DNA from: UBA1195 sp045598025
GTDB lineage: Bacteria; Bacteroidota; Bacteroidia; Bacteroidales; WCHB1-69
Length of the DNA: 64,000 nt
Assembly: GCA_045598025.1 (NCBI GenBank)
Contig: JAZLLH010000010.1
Span: 1 to 64,000 of the forward strand
Direction of reading: 5' to 3'
How positions within the stretch are numbered: position 1 is the stretch's first letter; each line of letters begins with the position of its first letter. The notes beneath the pieces are model-generated. The model had not been told where the DNA came from. It worked only from the letters and a program-made list of their open reading frames with translations, and searched no databases. Positions 7,787 through 16,449 of the stretch are shown piece after piece. Made by a program: the position numbers and the translations under genes.

Positions 7787-9910
7787 CTAGAACATTTGCG
7801 AACGATTGTCGGAGACCTTGAACATTTTGCGCAGGGATGCAGTCAAACTTTGCTGCAGACGATTCATGAATCCCATTTCTTCCTGCTGCACATAAGCCTG
7901 CACCTGCTCTGCCTGATCAGCAGCGACAACACCGGCGGGAGACAATTTATCGGTCACAACCACATACATTCCCATTTCCCCTTTGTACAGACGGGGAGTA
8001 TTGCTCTGTCCAAGACCGAACACGCGGCCGATCACGCCGGCCTCTGCACCGTAATGACCCAGATTGCGATCCGCAAAACGGAGGACAACCGTATCAACTG
8101 AGGTCTGATAAGTAGCAGCAATCTTGCTCAAACCGGATTTCATCAAAGGTTCGACTTCCTTGGTCAGCATTTCAGCCTTCTTGTCACGACGGACCATGGT
8201 TTCGGCATAAGTACGGACAAGGTCCAAACTGGCATAACCTTTGGGATAAATATCCTTCAAACTGGCCACGACGAACATTCCGTCAAAAGAGAACACTTTG
8301 GAGACATCTCCTTTTTTCGTGTCTTTATGATAAAGCCAGCGCACCAATTCACGGGAGGATGAAGGATCCAAACCAGGAACATTGTAAGATACGGCAGACA
8401 CTCTTTCAAAGGAACGGCGATTGAGTTTTTCGGCGATGACCTTCTTATCGAACTGCTCGTAAGTAGTAGTACCGTTCATGAAATTATTGGCGGCACTTTC
8501 AATGTTGTCAATGGTTTCAGAGGATGCAGAAATCTGTTTTCTGCCGACAGCGACCTGCACTTTCGGAGCAAAAGCGGAAATTTCGTTGACCCGGAAGATA
8601 TAGGTTCCGGCCGGATATTCCACCTTGACGATGCTACCGGCTTTGTGTCTGTATAAGGTATCAAAGAACATCTGTTCCATACCTCCATCGATGATCCAAA
8701 CTCGGCCGGAATCCGGTTGTTGAGCCGGAGACATATCGGAACGACGGAGAGCCACATCATAGAAATCGGCACCGGACATCAGTTCACTGAAAGCGCTATC
8801 AACAATTTTCCTGCTTTCCGCTTCCTTGCGGGGAGCATTCTGCAGACCCGTTTTGGAAACGAATATGAAGTTGATATTCAAAGAATCCGGACGGCTTTTC
8901 GCATTCAACAATTTGGCAAAATACCAATAGTCAGCATCTACAAAGGGTTCCACGAATGTACCGACGGAAACACCGAACACTGCGCTGTCCAAACCGGCAG
9001 GAAGTTCGCCGCGCTTGTAATAAGTGCTGTCGTAACGGGAATCAACCATACGGGATACAAAATTGCGGGGATCGTCTGAACGGACGAATTCTTCATACTG
9101 TTCACGCACTTCTTTTTCGATGGAGGCCAAATCTTCGGCTGAGGGTTCAATGGGGAACATCACGTATTCCACATTACGCCATTCCTCATCCTGCTCGAAA
9201 CGGTATTTGTTTTCATCATACCATTTCTGCAGTTCCTTGTCGGAAACGGAAATTTTGTCATCCGAAACGGAAGGATGACTGTAAGGGACCTGTACCAGAC
9301 GGACGTTTGCAAGGGTAGATTCCTCAGCGACACGCATAGCGGCGAATGCCTTGGGGGTATAGGCTCCTTTGCTCAACAGATTGAAATATTTGTTCTGTTC
9401 GGCATCCCTTTCAATATATCTTTCCAAATCCATGTATGCACTGACAATGTTGCTGTCGTACTGGGACATGTTATCCAGAAAACTTTGAGCCAGCTGGCTG
9501 CTGTAGTTTCCATTGGCATCAGAAAAAAAGCGACGGGCATACATATTCGGATTTTCTCCGGCTACCAAATCACGCAATTCGTCGGAAGTAACGGTAATCC
9601 CCAGTGCATTCATCTGCGAATACAGGGTGACGGAATCAACTATTTCGTTGAATATCTGATCACGCAACTGGTACTCTTCCGCATGCGAGAGGGCAGCGCC
9701 TCCGTTTTGACGTTTGACCAAATCGCAGTAATGATCATATTTGTCTTCATACTCCGGATATGAAATTTTGGTTTTCCCCACCGAAATGAAATTGCTGTAC
9801 GCCTTGTTGCTCGGTTTCTTCAAATCGCCGACAATGAACGCGAGAAGTGCCAAAGCCACAATGGTCAACAAGATTACGGAATGCTTTCTGATTCTTCCTA
9901 TAACTGCCAT
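7787..9910 (-). CDS. PpiD/SurA-like peptidyl-prolyl isomerase, membrane-anchored
   Basis: 707 residues. A single membrane anchor (residues 9-29, SVILLTIVALALLAFIVGDL) follows a short basic start, as in PpiD. Next is a SurA-N-like helical region, then parvulin-type (PpiC) domains near residues 345-450, where the pattern ADFYDVALRRSDMSP...SGRVWIIDGGM is the usual parvulin signature. It is expected to help fold proteins emerging from the Sec translocon in the periplasm. Bacteroidetes proteins of this type are usually about 700 residues, so it is full length. The ATG is at 9910 with a -7 box at 9969-9977. Confidence 0.88.
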   Translation of the reverse strand: MAVIGRIRKHSVILLTIVALALLAFIVGDLKKPSNKAYSNFISVGKTKISYPEYEDKYDHYCDLVKRQNGGAALSHAEEYQLRDQIFNEIVDSVTLYSQMNALGITVTSDELRDLVAGENPNMYARRFFSDANGNYSSQLAQSFLDNMSQYDSNIVSAYMDLERYIERDAEQNKYFNLLSKGAYTPKAFAAMRVAEESTLANVRLVQVPYSHPSVSDDKISVSDKELQKWYDENKYRFEQDEEWRNVEYVMFPIEPSAEDLASIEKEVREQYEEFVRSDDPRNFVSRMVDSRYDSTYYKRGELPAGLDSAVFGVSVGTFVEPFVDADYWYFAKLLNAKSRPDSLNINFIFVSKTGLQNAPRKEAESRKIVDSAFSELMSGADFYDVALRRSDMSPAQQPDSGRVWIIDGGMEQMFFDTLYRHKAGSIVKVEYPAGTYIFRVNEISAFAPKVQVAVGRKQISASSETIDNIESAANNFMNGTTTYEQFDKKVIAEKLNRRSFERVSAVSYNVPGLDPSSSRELVRWLYHKDTKKGDVSKVFSFDGMFVVASLKDIYPKGYASLDLVRTYAETMVRRDKKAEMLTKEVEPLMKSGLSKIAATYQTSVDTVVLRFADRNLGHYGAEAGVIGRVFGLGQSNTPRLYKGEMGMYVVVTDKLSPAGVVAADQAEQVQAYVQQEEMGFMNRLQQSLTASLRKMFKVSDNRSQMF

Positions 9911-9968
9911 TTTTCTTCGTTTTTGTTTTTTTGTTTTTGAAACTTTACAATGCGAAATTAATCAATTT

Positions 9969-9977
9969 GCAAAAGTA
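9969..9977 (-). promoter_or_regulatory. -7 box of the ppiD-like operon
   Basis: TACTTTTGC on the minus strand, about 58 nt before the ATG at 9910. The divergent gene at 10090 has its own box at 10056-10064. Confidence 0.55.
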
Positions 9978-10055
9978 AACAATTTCCTGCTATGTTCGGA
10001 GGTTTTGAAAAAAATATTTTCACATTTACCCGTTCCGCCATATTGTCTTTTTGAT

Positions 10056-10064
10056 TACCTTTGC
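10056..10064 (+). promoter_or_regulatory. -7 box of the carboxynorspermidine synthase operon
   Basis: TACCTTTGC on the plus strand, 25 nt before the ATG at 10090; predicted leader about 20 nt. Confidence 0.55.
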
Positions 10065-10089
10065 ATTCTGTTTTTAAAAAGCGAACACC

Positions 10090-11289
10090 ATGAAAAAAGT
10101 TATGATTATCGGAGCCGGAGGCGTGGGTGCCGTTGTGGCTCACAAATGTGCTTCTGTACCGGAAGTTTTCGAAGACATTTTATTGGCCAGCCGGACCCAG
10201 TCAAAATGCGACAAGATTGCCGCTGCCATAGGGAAACCCAACATCCACACGGCCCAGATTGATGCCGACGATGTACCCGCCCTGATTGCGCTCATCAACG
10301 AATACAAGCCGGAACTGGTCATCAACGTAGCCTTACCCTACCAGGACCTTCCCATCATGGATGCCTGCCTGGCCACCCGTACCAATTACCTTGACACCGC
10401 CAACTACGAGCCACGGGATAAAGCCAAATTCGAATACAGTTGGCAGTGGGCTTATCAGGACCGTTTCAAGGAAGCCGGCATTTTGGCCGTATTGGGTTGC
10501 GGATTCGATCCGGGTGTCTCCGGAGTATACACGGCCTACGCTGCCAAACACCATTTCGATGAAATGCACTATCTGGACATTGTGGACTGCAATGCTGGCG
10601 ACCATGGCAAAGCTTTCGCCACCAATTTCAATCCGGAAATCAATATCCGCGAAATTACCCAACATGGCCGCTATTACGAAAATGGGAAATGGATAGAAAC
10701 CCAGCCTATGGAAATCCACAAACCCATCTGCTACCCCAACATCGGGAACCGGGAATCCTACCTTTTGTACCATGAAGAGCTGGAATCTCTGACCAAAAAC
10801 TACCCGAGCATCCGTCGGGCGCGTTTCTGGATGACTTTCGGCGAAAAATATATTAATGTATTAAATGTTCTTCAGGAAGTCGGTATGACCTCCATCAAGC
10901 CCATATTGTATGAGGGAAAAGAAATCGTTCCGCTGCAATTCCTCAAGGCCGTACTGCCCGAACCTTCTTCCCTGGGAGAAAATTACAAAGGAGAAACTTC
11001 CATCGGATGCCAGATTCGCGGAATCAAGGATGGTAAAGAACGGACCTGCTACATCTGGAACAACTGCAGACATGCGGATGCTTACAAGGAAGTCGGAGCA
11101 CAGGCTGTTTCTTACACCACTGGCGTTCCTGCCATGATTGGAGCCAAAATGGTCATGACTGGTCAATGGAGCGGCAAAGGCGTCTTCAATGTAGAAGAAT
11201 TCGATCCGGATCCATTCATGGACGATCTGAACCGCTACGGGCTGCCCTGGAACGAACGCATTGACGAAGTACTTCCCGTCGAACAGTAG
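10090..11289 (+). CDS. Carboxynorspermidine synthase (saccharopine dehydrogenase family)
   Basis: 399 residues. The N-terminal Rossmann motif is MIIGAGGVGAVVAHKC (residues 5-20). The family pattern continues with LPYQDLPIMDACL, the CGFDPGVSGVYTAY block, and the substrate-domain ending TTGVPAMIGAKM. The enzyme condenses aspartate semialdehyde with putrescine or diaminopropane and reduces the imine with NADPH, giving carboxyspermidine or carboxynorspermidine, which a decarboxylase encoded elsewhere turns into the polyamine. This is the usual spermidine route in gut Bacteroidetes. It is first in a tight operon: the HAD gene starts 4 nt after its stop. Bacteroidetes members are about this length. 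Confidence 0.88.
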   Translation: MKKVMIIGAGGVGAVVAHKCASVPEVFEDILLASRTQSKCDKIAAAIGKPNIHTAQIDADDVPALIALINEYKPELVINVALPYQDLPIMDACLATRTNYLDTANYEPRDKAKFEYSWQWAYQDRFKEAGILAVLGCGFDPGVSGVYTAYAAKHHFDEMHYLDIVDCNAGDHGKAFATNFNPEINIREITQHGRYYENGKWIETQPMEIHKPICYPNIGNRESYLLYHEELESLTKNYPSIRRARFWMTFGEKYINVLNVLQEVGMTSIKPILYEGKEIVPLQFLKAVLPEPSSLGENYKGETSIGCQIRGIKDGKERTCYIWNNCRHADAYKEVGAQAVSYTTGVPAMIGAKMVMTGQWSGKGVFNVEEFDPDPFMDDLNRYGLPWNERIDEVLPVEQ

Positions 11290-11292
11290 ACC

Positions 11293-11961
11293 ATGAACGA
11301 AAGACTTCATCTGCACACCGATGTCCAACGCATTGACACGGTAATCTTTGATTTCGGAGGTGTACTGCTGGACCTCAATCCGGACAAATGCCGCAGAGCC
11401 TTCCATGCTCTGGGCATACACCAGATTGAGGAATTCATCGACCGCTACCGTCCGAAAGGCCTGTTTTACGAATGCGAATGCGGCAACATCGGCCAGGAAG
11501 AATTCATCAGTGAACTGCAGAAACTTTCCCCCTTGGGAGCAAGCCGCAGGGATATCATTGATGCCTACACTTCTTTCCTGATTGATCTGCCAATACAAAA
11601 GTTGCAAATTATCAGGAATTTGAAAAGGAATCATCAGGTTTACCTGCTGAGCAACATCAACGAATTATGCTACAATTTCTGCAGTGCAGTATTCTTTACT
11701 CAGGAAGGCCTGCAGATTGAGGACTACTTCGACAGGATGTACCTTTCCTACCGCATGCACATTTGCAAACCGGATCCGGAAATCTACCAGATGATGATTG
11801 AGGATTCCCACCTGGATCCTTGCCGCACCCTGTTCATTGACGACAGCCGTTCCAACACCGATGTAGCGGACCGCTTCGGCATCAACACCTATCTGGCGCT
11901 TCCGGAGGAGGATTACCGTTCCCTATTTGAACTGCCTGTTTTCCAAAACGAAAGACAATGA
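11293..11961 (+). CDS. HAD-family hydrolase, YihX-like
   Basis: 222 residues. Motif I is VIFDFGGVLLDL, where the second aspartate of the usual DxDxT is replaced by glycine, as in the YihX branch. Motif II is YLLSN, the lysine is in HICKPDPEIY, and motif IV is LFIDDSRSN. The family dephosphorylates small sugar phosphates such as glucose 1-phosphate; the true substrate here is not evident. It lies between carboxynorspermidine synthase (4 nt) and tatD, whose ATG overlaps its stop by 4 nt, so all three are translated from one mRNA. Confidence 0.85.
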   Translation: MNERLHLHTDVQRIDTVIFDFGGVLLDLNPDKCRRAFHALGIHQIEEFIDRYRPKGLFYECECGNIGQEEFISELQKLSPLGASRRDIIDAYTSFLIDLPIQKLQIIRNLKRNHQVYLLSNINELCYNFCSAVFFTQEGLQIEDYFDRMYLSYRMHICKPDPEIYQMMIEDSHLDPCRTLFIDDSRSNTDVADRFGINTYLALPEEDYRSLFELPVFQNERQ

Positions 11962-12725
11962 TTTTCGCAGATACCCACACTCACCTCTATTTGGAAGCAT
12001 TCAACGAAGATCGGGAAACTGTCATCAGACAGTGCCAGGAAGCCGGTGTAAGGTATCTTTTCTTCCCTAACATTGACAAATCCAGCATCCGACCGATGCT
12101 GGATTTGTGTTCACTTTATCCGGACTGCTTCCCCATGCTTGGTCTGCACCCCAGCGAAGTTCGGGAAGATTACGCCAAAGTACTGGATGAGATCATGAGT
12201 CAGGCTGACACTGCCGATTTTGTCGGCATAGGAGAAATCGGCATGGACCTGTATTGGGATAAAACCTTCTTGGAAGAACAGAAAAAAGTCCTGTTTGAAC
12301 AGTTGCTGTATGCCCAGTCACACGATCTTCCGGCCATCATCCATTGCCGTAAAGCCTTTGCCGAGACCTGGGATGTGCTCAAACAGTGCAAAGTCCCTCT
12401 CCGAGGCATTTTCCACTGTTTTGCCGGTGACACAGCCCAGGCACGGAAAGTCATTGAAAAAGGCTTTCTCATCGGAGTCGGGGGTACCGTGACTTACAAA
12501 AATTCAGGCATTCAAGACGTTGTACGCGACATAGAATTACAGCACATAGTATTGGAAACAGACTCACCCTTCCTTACTCCTGTTCCCTATCGGGGAAAAC
12601 GGAATGCCAGTTACCACATTCCTCTCATCGCAGAACGTATTGCCGAAATCAAAAACATTTCCATAGAAACCGTAGCCACCGTCACCACCGACAACGCAAA
12701 ACGATTGTTCAATCGGAATGATTAA
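11958..12725 (+). CDS. TatD-family metal-dependent deoxyribonuclease
   Basis: 255 residues. Metal-binding motifs of the amidohydrolase-fold TatD family are all present: ADTHTHLYLEAF near the N-terminus, GIGEIGMDLYWD, IHCRKAF, FHCFAGD and ETDSPFLTP. These enzymes are cytoplasmic 3'-5' nucleases linked to DNA repair or turnover. Full length for the family (about 255-265). It is the last gene of the three-gene operon beginning at 10090. Confidence 0.92.
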   Translation: MIFADTHTHLYLEAFNEDRETVIRQCQEAGVRYLFFPNIDKSSIRPMLDLCSLYPDCFPMLGLHPSEVREDYAKVLDEIMSQADTADFVGIGEIGMDLYWDKTFLEEQKKVLFEQLLYAQSHDLPAIIHCRKAFAETWDVLKQCKVPLRGIFHCFAGDTAQARKVIEKGFLIGVGGTVTYKNSGIQDVVRDIELQHIVLETDSPFLTPVPYRGKRNASYHIPLIAERIAEIKNISIETVATVTTDNAKRLFNRND

Positions 12726-12807
12726 AGTGAATCTATCAGTAAATCAACTGCTAAAAAATATTGATTTTTTTTTTAGAGAAAACGGAATTCCGTATTCAAA
12801 TTATAAC

Positions 12808-12816
12808 TACTTTTGC
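12808..12816 (+). promoter_or_regulatory. -7 box upstream of tRNA-Ser
   Basis: TACTTTTGC on the plus strand, 46 nt before the tRNA 5' end. The exbB operon that follows shows no box of its own, so it may share this promoter. Confidence 0.55.
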
Positions 12817-12862
12817 ATGTTCATTTTCCCGCCTGTGGAAAACAGGTGGCAAAAAGGTTTAC

Positions 12863-12953
12863 GGAGAGGTGTCCGAGTGGTCGAAGGAGCACGCCTGGAA
12901 AGTGTGTAAGTGCCAAAAGCGCTTCCAGGGTTCGAATCCCTGTCTCTCCGCCA
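12863..12953 (+). tRNA. tRNA-Ser (anticodon GGA)
   Basis: Acceptor stem GGAGAGG (12863-12869) pairs with TCTCTCC (12943-12949); discriminator G at 12950 and an encoded CCA at 12951-12953. Anticodon stem CACGC (12890-12894) pairs with GTGTG (12902-12906) around the 7-nt loop holding GGA at 12897-12899. A long variable arm (about 12907-12923) marks it as a class II tRNA, as expected for serine, and the T arm carries GTTCGAATC. It reads UCC and UCU codons. Confidence 0.97.
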
Positions 12954-13002
12954 AGTTAAATTTAGTTAAGTAATTAACGCATCTTAAAATCTCAAACTAA
13001 GT

Positions 13003-13818
13003 ATGAAAAAGTTAATCGCATTATTTGCCATTGCAGGTCTTATGACCTTTGGCATGACCAATGTAGTCCGCGCTCAGGAAGCCGCTCCGGCAGAAGGCGA
13101 CGCCGTTGAAGCGACGGAAGAAACCGAAGAGGTTGCCGCCGAAGCTACTGAAGCTGATATGGAAGCTGCCGCAGTGGAGACAGCAAAGCCCTTCAATCAG
13201 GTTTTGAAAGACAAGTTCATCGAAGGTGGTCCGGGTTGGATGACCCCTATTTTGATTGTTCTTATTCTGGGACTTGCTTTGGTTATTGAACGTACGATAT
13301 ACCTGAACCTCGCCACATCCAACAACAAGAAATTGTTGGAGAACATTGAGGCAGCTTTGGAAAAACATGATATCGAAGCTGCTAAGGAAGTTTGCCGCAA
13401 CACCCGCGGTCCTGTGGCCAGTGTGTTTTATCAAGGTCTGATGCGCTACGACGGCAACTTGGACGACATTGAAAAAGCCGTTGTCTCTTACGGTGGTGTA
13501 CAGACAGCCCGTTTGGAAACCAACATGTCCTGGCTGTCCTTCTGTATTGCCGTTGCTCCGTCTCTGGGATTCTTGGGAACGGTTGTCGGTATGGTGCAGG
13601 CATTTGATGATATTGAAAAAGCCGGTGATATTTCCCCGACCATCGTGGCTGGCGGTATGAAAGTGGCTTTGATCACCACCGTTACCGGTTTGATTGTGGC
13701 TATCATTCTGCAAGTGTTCTATTCCTACCTGATTTCCAAAGTTGACAGTTTGATGAACGATATGGAAGATTCTACCATTTCCTTCATGGACCTTGTCGTA
13801 AAATACAAAAATAACTAA
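13003..13818 (+). CDS. exbB: MotA/TolQ/ExbB proton-channel family protein
   Basis: 271 residues. It starts with a signal-like hydrophobic segment (residues 3-24) followed by a 40-residue Ala/Glu-rich acidic stretch, an N-terminal extension often seen in Bacteroidetes ExbB. The core has three membrane helices: TPILIVLILGLALVIERTIYL, then the conserved SFCIAVAPSLGFLGTVVGMVQAF block, then GGMKVALITTVTGLIVAIIL. With two ExbD proteins encoded downstream it should form the inner-membrane motor that uses the proton gradient to energise TonB-dependent uptake of sugars, haem and cobalamin. It begins 50 nt after tRNA-Ser with no terminator between them. Confidence 0.92.
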   Translation: MKKLIALFAIAGLMTFGMTNVVRAQEAAPAEGDAVEATEETEEVAAEATEADMEAAAVETAKPFNQVLKDKFIEGGPGWMTPILIVLILGLALVIERTIYLNLATSNNKKLLENIEAALEKHDIEAAKEVCRNTRGPVASVFYQGLMRYDGNLDDIEKAVVSYGGVQTARLETNMSWLSFCIAVAPSLGFLGTVVGMVQAFDDIEKAGDISPTIVAGGMKVALITTVTGLIVAIILQVFYSYLISKVDSLMNDMEDSTISFMDLVVKYKNN

Positions 13819-13871
13819 GAAGAGCCATACGGTCGGTTAGTTACAGAGTATTCATATTAAAAATCACGACA

Positions 13872-14306
13872 ATGGAACAAACTAAGAAATTAAGAACCAT
13901 AAGCAATATTGTATTGCTGGTATTGGGAATTTTGGCAGCAGGTTCTTGTCTGGTGTTTTCCATGGGCAGCCAGGAAAGCCAGAGTGCGCTTAATTTCAGC
14001 ATGTTCTTTATGTATGTGCTGATTGCATTAGCCGTCGCTCTCATCCTGTTCTTCATGATAGCCCAAACCATTTCCGATAAAAAAAGATTGGTGCGTGTCG
14101 GCATTTTGTTCGGAATCGCTGTTGTTGTAGTTCTTTTATCCTACTTGACAGCCAGTTCTGATCTTTCGGATGTGGCCACAAAATTGGAAGTCAGCCAAGG
14201 AATCTACAAATGGTCCGGAGCTCTTCTGAACATGGCTTACATTATGCTGGGAGCCGTTGTTGCAGCCTTTTTGGGCACGCTTGTTTATATTAAAACAAAA
14301 AAATAA
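13872..14306 (+). CDS. Four-helix membrane protein of the ExbB/D operon
   Basis: 144 residues with four hydrophobic segments: NIVLLVLGILAAGSCLVF, FMYVLIALAVALILFFMI, RVGILFGIAVVVVLLSYL and AYIMLGAVVAAFLGTLVYI. No catalytic motif. It lies between exbB (53 nt) and the first exbD (6 nt), an arrangement I recall from other Bacteroidales, so it probably assembles with or stabilises the motor. Function unproven. Confidence 0.7.
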   Translation: MEQTKKLRTISNIVLLVLGILAAGSCLVFSMGSQESQSALNFSMFFMYVLIALAVALILFFMIAQTISDKKRLVRVGILFGIAVVVVLLSYLTASSDLSDVATKLEVSQGIYKWSGALLNMAYIMLGAVVAAFLGTLVYIKTKK

Positions 14307-14312
14307 GTCATT

Positions 14313-14891
14313 ATGGCAAAAGGAAAAACACCGGGTTTGAACACGGGATCCATGTCAGACATCTCTTTTCTGTTGCTGACGTTCTTCCTTCTGACCTCTT
14401 CCATCAATACGGATCAGGGTATCCAACGCAAACTTCCCCCTCCAATCAAAGGAACGGAAGATGTGAAAATACACAAGAGAAACGTGCTGACGGTCTTGGT
14501 CAACATGAACGACCAGATTATGGTCAACGGTGAATTTCTGACGGATGTCAACCTCCTGAAGGATAAAACAAAGGAATTCATTCTCAATCCCGCGGATGAT
14601 CCGACCATGTCGGAGAAGAAGTCCGTATTCGTGGATGAGTTAGGAGTCAATGAGATTGTATCCAAAGGCGTGGTATCCCTGCAGAATGACAGGGGAACAT
14701 CCTACGAAACTTACATCTCCGTACAGAACCAGTTGACGGCAGCATTCAACGAAATGAAGGATGAGTGCGCCCAGAGACACTACGGAAAAGTGTTCAACCA
14801 ATTGTCAACAAGTGAACGTAAGGTTGTGCAGAAGATTGTTCCTGTCAGCATTTCCGAAGCAGAACCGGTTAATTTTGGAGGAAAGAAATAA
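14313..14891 (+). CDS. exbD: Biopolymer transport protein ExbD, first copy
   Basis: 192 residues. The N-terminal membrane helix holds the conserved channel aspartate (GSMSDISFLLLTFFLL, residues 11-26), followed by a PPP-containing periplasmic domain (KLPPPIKG). It partners with ExbB in the TonB motor. It is longer than the neighbouring paralogue; its stop shares a base with the ATG of the second exbD, so translation is coupled. Confidence 0.9.
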   Translation: MAKGKTPGLNTGSMSDISFLLLTFFLLTSSINTDQGIQRKLPPPIKGTEDVKIHKRNVLTVLVNMNDQIMVNGEFLTDVNLLKDKTKEFILNPADDPTMSEKKSVFVDELGVNEIVSKGVVSLQNDRGTSYETYISVQNQLTAAFNEMKDECAQRHYGKVFNQLSTSERKVVQKIVPVSISEAEPVNFGGKK

Positions 14892-15358
14892 TGGGTAGGT
14901 TTAAAAAAGACGTCAGCAAAGAGACACCGGAACTGAACATGGGTTCCATGTCCGACATCATCTTCATGTTTCTTTTCTTCTTCATGGTGATTACGACCAT
15001 GCGCGAATCTCAATTGTTCGTACACATCCAACTTCCGAAAGCGACGGAAGTCCAGAAACTGGAAAAGAAGTCCCTCGTTGCCAATATCAACATAGGCGAG
15101 CCGAACGATAAGTATGTAGAGAAATTGGGACACGAACCTCGTATCCAGCTCAACGACCAGTTTGCTGAAGTTTCTGACATCATCGAATTTGTTGAAGTGG
15201 AAAAAGGAATGAGAGATGAAGCCGATCGAAACAAGATAACCTGGTCCTTGAAAGTGGATCATAAAACGAAGATGGGCATCGTTACCGATGTCAAACAGGA
15301 ACTCCGGAAGGCAAGTGCCTTTAAGGTCAACTATTCGACATTGAAATCCATCAAATAG
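14891..15358 (+). CDS. exbD: Biopolymer transport protein ExbD, second copy
   Basis: 155 residues. The membrane helix carries the conserved aspartate in GSMSDIIFMFLFFFMVI, and the periplasmic part starts LFVHIQLPKATEVQ. Two different ExbD proteins beside one ExbB are usual in Bacteroidetes and may give a hetero-oligomeric ExbD. Last gene of the operon; a strong intrinsic terminator starts 22 nt after its stop. Confidence 0.9.
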   Translation: MGRFKKDVSKETPELNMGSMSDIIFMFLFFFMVITTMRESQLFVHIQLPKATEVQKLEKKSLVANINIGEPNDKYVEKLGHEPRIQLNDQFAEVSDIIEFVEVEKGMRDEADRNKITWSLKVDHKTKMGIVTDVKQELRKASAFKVNYSTLKSIK

Positions 15359-15380
15359 ATAGATTTGAAAATACGCATTG

Positions 15381-15414
15381 AACGCCGAGAACTCTGTTCC
15401 CGGCGTTTTTTTTT
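15381..15414 (+). terminator. Intrinsic terminator of the exbB operon
   Basis: 12-nt arms AACGCCGAGAAC and GTTCCCGGCGTT with one A/C mismatch, a TCT loop, and a nine-T run directly after. Confidence 0.92.
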
Positions 15415-15468
15415 ATCCTGCAATTCATTCGGAATACAATAAAGCTGCCTGCAATCCGTTATAGCGGC

Positions 15469-16449
15469 ATGAAGCATTTTGACAAAATGAAACAACGAAT
15501 TCTTTGGACATTCATGCTATGCAGTGTCTGTCTGTGTCTTCCCAGCATGACTTACGCACAATGGAAGGCCGAAGCCAGACTGGACTCGAACCATCTCCTG
15601 ATCGGAGACCAGACAAATCTATATATAAGCTGTCAGGGACCTGCCACTTACGTGCATCTGCCTCAAGCCTGTGACACCTGCCTGCACGGTCTGGAAATCG
15701 TAGCCCGATCCCCTATTGACACACAGATTGAGGAAGGAAATACCACCATCCGAATGACATGGACACTGACAGCCTTTGATTCAGGAAGGTACGAAGTTCC
15801 ATCGCTCGTTTTCTTTGACAAAGACTCTCAAATGCTTGCATCCACCCCCCCCTTAACATTGGAGGTTCAGACCTTGGAAGTGGACACCAACGCTGCTATT
15901 AAGGATATCAAAAACATACTGCAGGCTCCGCTCACCTTCAAGGAAATAATGAAATATGGCCTAATGGGATTGGCTGCAGCAGCGATTATAGTCGCGCTCA
16001 TCTGGCTGATTGTCTTTAAGATGAAGAAGAAACAACCGCAAAACACACGGCGTTCAAAACCCAAAGAACCGGCACATATCATTGCGCTTCGGGATCTGGA
16101 ATCCCTTCGTCAAAAAAAATTATGGCAAAACGGAGAGCACAAATCCTACTATTCCGAACTGACCGATATTCTGCGGACCTATTTATACAATCGTTGGGAT
16201 ATTTCCGCTATGGAAATGGTGTCGGACGAAATCATGCAGGCCTTGGAACAACAGCCAGAAATCAACAGACAACACCGGAACTGCCTGCAAAGCCTTCTAC
16301 GGACTGCTGATGCCGTCAAATTCGCAAAAGCCTGCCCAATGGCGGAGGAAAACACACTCGCATTTGAGTCTGTATACCACCTGGTAGAAGAGACCAAAGT
16401 TGTTGATAAAGAAAAGGAAACAGAAAAAGAAGGAGATTCGGATGAATAA
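15469..16449 (+). CDS. BatD/DUF4381-like membrane protein
   Basis: 326 residues. A signal peptide ends at ...PSMTYA-QW; an in-frame ATG at 15487 would give a tidier signal peptide. A beta-rich periplasmic region (TNLYISCQG, TWTLTAFDSGRYEVPSL) resembles the BatD oxygen-tolerance domain. One membrane helix follows (GLAAAAIIVALIWLIVF) and then a cytoplasmic helical tail matching the DUF4381 type (SYYSELTDILRTYLYNRW). In Bacteroidetes these proteins accompany BatA/BatB in the aerotolerance operon. The next gene, batA-like, starts inside its stop, so the two are coupled. The rest of the usual operon (MoxR, DUF58, batB, batC, batE) is absent here. Confidence 0.75.
   Translation: MKHFDKMKQRILWTFMLCSVCLCLPSMTYAQWKAEARLDSNHLLIGDQTNLYISCQGPATYVHLPQACDTCLHGLEIVARSPIDTQIEEGNTTIRMTWTLTAFDSGRYEVPSLVFFDKDSQMLASTPPLTLEVQTLEVDTNAAIKDIKNILQAPLTFKEIMKYGLMGLAAAAIIVALIWLIVFKMKKKQPQNTRRSKPKEPAHIIALRDLESLRQKKLWQNGEHKSYYSELTDILRTYLYNRWDISAMEMVSDEIMQALEQQPEINRQHRNCLQSLLRTADAVKFAKACPMAEENTLAFESVYHLVEETKVVDKEKETEKEGDSDE

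Noticed and set aside
12863..12953. tRNA-Ser as an attachment site of an integrated element
   Set aside because: No integrase gene or duplicated tRNA 3' end nearby; the genes on both sides are housekeeping.
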